From: Flavobacteriia bacterium
Lineage (GTDB): Bacteria > Bacteroidota > Bacteroidia > Flavobacteriales > Flavobacteriaceae
Direction: 5' to 3'
DNA: 9,690 bases
NCBI GenBank assembly: GCA_003973375.1
Contig: QNYL01000283.1
Location: forward strand, 1-9,690
Shown here: piece after piece, positions 7,528 through 9,690 of the stretch
Numbering within the stretch: the first letter of the stretch is position 1
Layout: the number at the start of each line of letters is the position of its first letter
Notes under the pieces: generated by a model
What the model was told of the DNA's origin: nothing
Database searches by the model: none
What the model saw: only the letters and a program-made list of their open reading frames with translations
Translations under genes and position numbers: made by a program

Positions 7528-8790
7528 ATGGAAGATCAGCCTTATTTTACCAATGACACGATCGTTTTTGGAATCCTGATGTTATCATTGGGTTTTGTTT
7601 TTTATACTTCCTCAAAAGAAAGTGGTTTTTGGAAAAAATTTTATAAGGTAGTACCTGCATTACTGATGGCCTATATGATACCGGCTATTTTTAATTCGTT
7701 TGGTATTATTTCCGATTCGCATTCCAATCTTTATTTTGTGGCCAGTCGTTATCTGCTGCCTGCTGCACTGGTTTTAATGACCTTGAGCATTGATCTTAAA
7801 GCGATTTTCAATCTGGGGCCGAAAGCACTGATCATGTTCTTTACAGGAACGGTTGGTATTATTATAGGAGGGCCAATTGCCATTATGATCATTTCAATTT
7901 TTTCACCTGAAACAGTGGGAGGTGTCGGATTTGATGCCACCTGGAGAGGATTGGCAACCCTGGCAGGAAGCTGGATAGGCGGAGGAGCCAATCAGGCAGC
8001 CATGCTTGAGATCTACGAATACAATCCGAAATTATACGGAGGAATGGTGCTGGTTGATATTGTAGTGGCTAATTTACTGATGGCCGGATTGCTGATGGGA
8101 ATCGGGAAATCGGAAAAGATCGATAAATGGCTCAAGGCAGATACTTCGGCTATTGAAGAACTAAAAAATAAAGTAACCAGTTTCTCAGAAAGTGTTAGCA
8201 AGATTCCCACATTGACCGACTTGATGATCATTGCGGCTATGGCCTTTTCAGTAGTTGGTTTTGCGCACTGGGGTGCTAACGGAATATCAGAATTTCTAAA
8301 AACAAATTTTGAAGCGGTAAGAGATAAAACATCGGCATTTTCTTCTTTCGGATCGCAGTTCTTCTGGATGATCTCCATAGCCACTTTTATTGGTATTATT
8401 TTGTCTTTTACCAAGGCAAAGAATTATGAAGGAGCCGGGGCCAGTAAAATAGGAAGCGTTTTTATTTATATTCTCGTGGCAACCATTGGAATGAAAATGG
8501 ATCTGGGAAGGGTGCTTGATAATCCCGGACTTATACTTATCGGAATAGTATGGATGCTGATACACGTGATCTTGCTTTTTATAGTTGCAAAACTGATCAA
8601 AGCTCCTTATTTCTTCCTTGCTGTAGGAAGTCAGGCCAATGTTGGCGGGGCAGCTTCGGCGCCCGTAGTGGCAGCAGCTTTTCACCCGTCTCTGGCAACC
8701 GTTGGGGTGTTGCTGGCCGTTTTTGGTTATGTGATAGGTACTTACGGAGCAATTCTAACTGCTGAACTAATGCGGATTGTTTCACCGTAA
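7528..8790 (+). CDS. DUF819 family integral membrane protein, putative transporter
   Basis: This 420-residue polytopic inner-membrane protein has hydrophobic segments near residues 11-27, 40-60, 72-88, 100-126, 172-193, 230-247, 276-294, 308-325, 335-356 and 384-405, with a charged cytoplasmic-type loop at about 194-228. Length and composition fit DUF819 (YjcL-like), a family without an established substrate. Two glycine-rich, weakly hydrophobic stretches occur once in each half: GSWIGGGANQAAM (147-159) and GSQANVGGAASAPV (367-380). They look like the paired broken helices of an inverted-repeat secondary transporter; that reading is inference. The ATG at 7528 follows a promoter-like pair at proper spacing and leads straight into the first membrane segment region. 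A DUF4369 lipoprotein gene follows after 38 bases with no visible terminator between, so the two may share a transcript. Confidence 0.88.
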   Translation: MEDQPYFTNDTIVFGILMLSLGFVFYTSSKESGFWKKFYKVVPALLMAYMIPAIFNSFGIISDSHSNLYFVASRYLLPAALVLMTLSIDLKAIFNLGPKALIMFFTGTVGIIIGGPIAIMIISIFSPETVGGVGFDATWRGLATLAGSWIGGGANQAAMLEIYEYNPKLYGGMVLVDIVVANLLMAGLLMGIGKSEKIDKWLKADTSAIEELKNKVTSFSESVSKIPTLTDLMIIAAMAFSVVGFAHWGANGISEFLKTNFEAVRDKTSAFSSFGSQFFWMISIATFIGIILSFTKAKNYEGAGASKIGSVFIYILVATIGMKMDLGRVLDNPGLILIGIVWMLIHVILLFIVAKLIKAPYFFLAVGSQANVGGAASAPVVAAAFHPSLATVGVLLAVFGYVIGTYGAILTAELMRIVSP

Positions 8791-8828
8791 AATATTGATA
8801 ATAAATAAAATAATTTATAAATATACTG

Positions 8829-9524
8829 ATGAAAAAGATATTAAGTTTTATGTTTATTGCCGTAGTGATTTTTTCCTGTGCAAAAGAGGAAAATGATAAA
8901 ATGTATGTAAAAGGGGAGGTGAGCGGACTGAAAAAAGGAAAATTCTATCTGCAAAAGCAAAAAGATTCTGTGTTTGTTACTGTTGATTCTGTAATGGTAA
9001 ACGGTACCGATACCTTTATCCTTACCGATAAGGTTGAGAGTCCGGAGATCTATTTTTTAAAAATGTCGAGAAGTGATAAAAAGATTCCTTTCTTTGGTGA
9101 AAATGATACCATTGTGATCAAAACCAGTTTAGATAAATTTTCCTATCTCTATAAGATCAAAGGTTCGGAAAATCAAGAAAGACTGGAAAAGTTTAAAGAA
9201 ACCTATAAGAAATTTAACGGTAAGGATCTGGATTTGATAAAAGCCAGATTTGATGCGGCAGCCAGGAAAGATACTGATTCTGTAAAAAAAATAGAAGACC
9301 TCAGAGAAAAATTACTGAGAAGAAAATATTTGTATGCGATCAATTTTGCGATCAATAATTCAGATCATGAAGTGGCTCCGTATATCGCTCTGACCGAATT
9401 AAATTATGCGAAAACCAAATGGCTCGACAGTATATACAACTCCCTGACGCCTGATATTAAGGATTCAAAATACGGTAAAAGTCTGCAGGAATTTATTGTT
9501 AGAATTAAAGTGGCAGAAGAGTAA
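8829..9524 (+). CDS. DUF4369 domain-containing lipoprotein without thioredoxin domain
   Basis: This 231-residue lipoprotein has a signal peptide MKKILSFMFIAVVIFSC with the lipidated Cys17. Residues about 26-115 (VKGEVSGLKKGKFYLQ onward, DSVFVTVDSV, PFFGENDTIVI) match the beta-rich DUF4369 domain commonly found at the N-terminus of Bacteroidota TlpA-like thiol-disulfide proteins. The rest is a lysine-rich helical region (about 116-231) ending in YGKSLQEFI. In the TlpA-type relatives the thioredoxin fold with its CxxC follows at about this point; here the protein simply stops and no CxxC is present, so it cannot be a thioredoxin itself. After Cys17 comes AKEEN, which resembles the surface-export signal of flavobacterial lipoproteins (X-K-two acidic residues). 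It lies 38 bases after the DUF819 gene and may be co-transcribed. The cellular role is unknown. Confidence 0.85.
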   Translation: MKKILSFMFIAVVIFSCAKEENDKMYVKGEVSGLKKGKFYLQKQKDSVFVTVDSVMVNGTDTFILTDKVESPEIYFLKMSRSDKKIPFFGENDTIVIKTSLDKFSYLYKIKGSENQERLEKFKETYKKFNGKDLDLIKARFDAAARKDTDSVKKIEDLREKLLRRKYLYAINFAINNSDHEVAPYIALTELNYAKTKWLDSIYNSLTPDIKDSKYGKSLQEFIVRIKVAEE

Positions 9525-9558
9525 GATTGGCACAATAAATAAGATTTCTCTTAGTCCG

Positions 9559-9660
9559 GCAAGGTAAACCTGCTTCACAGCAAGGTAAACCTGCTTCACA
9601 GCAAGGTAAACCTGCTTCACAGCAAGGTAAACCTGCTTCACAGCAAGGTAAACCTGCTTC
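9559..9660 (+). repeat. 21-bp tandem repeat array, 4 full units plus one 18-base partial unit
   Basis: Units start at 9559, 9580, 9601, 9622 and 9643. The unit reads GCAAGGTAAACC then TGCTTCACA and is identical in every complete copy; the fifth stops after CTGCTTC and changes to GTAGGAATGACC. Across unit joints the 17-base stretch AGCAAGGTAAACCTGCT is an imperfect palindrome (AGCA, one bulged A, GG, loop TAAA, CCTGCT), so each unit can fold into a small hairpin. The exit sequence CCTGCTTCGTAGGAATGAC (9653-9671) resembles, on the other strand, dispersed intergenic repeats of the GTCATTCCTACGAAG type. The array lies 34 bases past the lipoprotein stop. No spacers occur between units, so it is not CRISPR. 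Confidence 0.93.
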
Positions 9661-9690
9661 GTAGGAATGACCTGATTGAATTTTAGAAAT

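Noticed and set aside
8013..8685. Two overlapping - strand frames of 133 and 129 codons inside the DUF819 gene
   Set aside because: They are antisense to a conserved membrane protein and have no recognisable composition or start context.
9559..9660. Short direct repeats suggesting a CRISPR array
   Set aside because: The 21-base units abut directly with no spacers, are shorter than usual CRISPR repeats, and no cas gene is present.

Overview
The window comes from an AT-rich member of the Bacteroidota, most likely a flavobacterium. Three things point there: Bacteroidota-type families (a TonB-dependent receptor, S46 dipeptidyl-peptidases, DUF4421, a DUF4369 lipoprotein), -7 promoter boxes of the TAnnTTTG type, and the absence of strong Shine-Dalgarno sequences before most starts. 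It reads as ordinary chromosome. I see no phage, insertion sequence, CRISPR array, tRNA or rRNA.

Left part (1-1918, + strand): the C-terminal half of a TonB-dependent outer-membrane receptor, closed by a clear hairpin terminator; then a complete metallo-beta-lactamase-fold hydrolase of the UPF0173 type; then about 260 bases with no intact gene. That gap holds a Bacteroidota-type promoter box, a roughly 30-codon stub resembling the N-terminus of a SulP anion transporter, and a symmetric terminator shared with the convergent peptidase gene.

Centre (1919-7383, - strand): a DUF4421 outer-membrane barrel protein, then a tandem pair of S46 dipeptidyl-peptidases 20 bases apart. The upstream copy has the Arg that marks DPP11 (Asp/Glu at P1) and a plain signal peptide. 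The downstream copy has Gly at the same position, as in DPP7 (hydrophobic P1), and a lipobox. Together they look like a duplicated and diverged pair that trims peptides into dipeptides in the periplasm. This is the most interesting biology in the window.

Right part (7528-9690, + strand): a DUF819 membrane protein reading divergently from the DUF4421 gene, a DUF4369 lipoprotein with a possible surface-export signal (Cys-Ala-Lys-Glu-Glu), and an intergenic array of 21-bp tandem repeats, each able to fold into a small hairpin.

I did not find a convincing new multi-gene system. The points worth checking are the S46 specificity switch, the transporter remnant, the 21-bp array, the lipoprotein signal and two start-site corrections.
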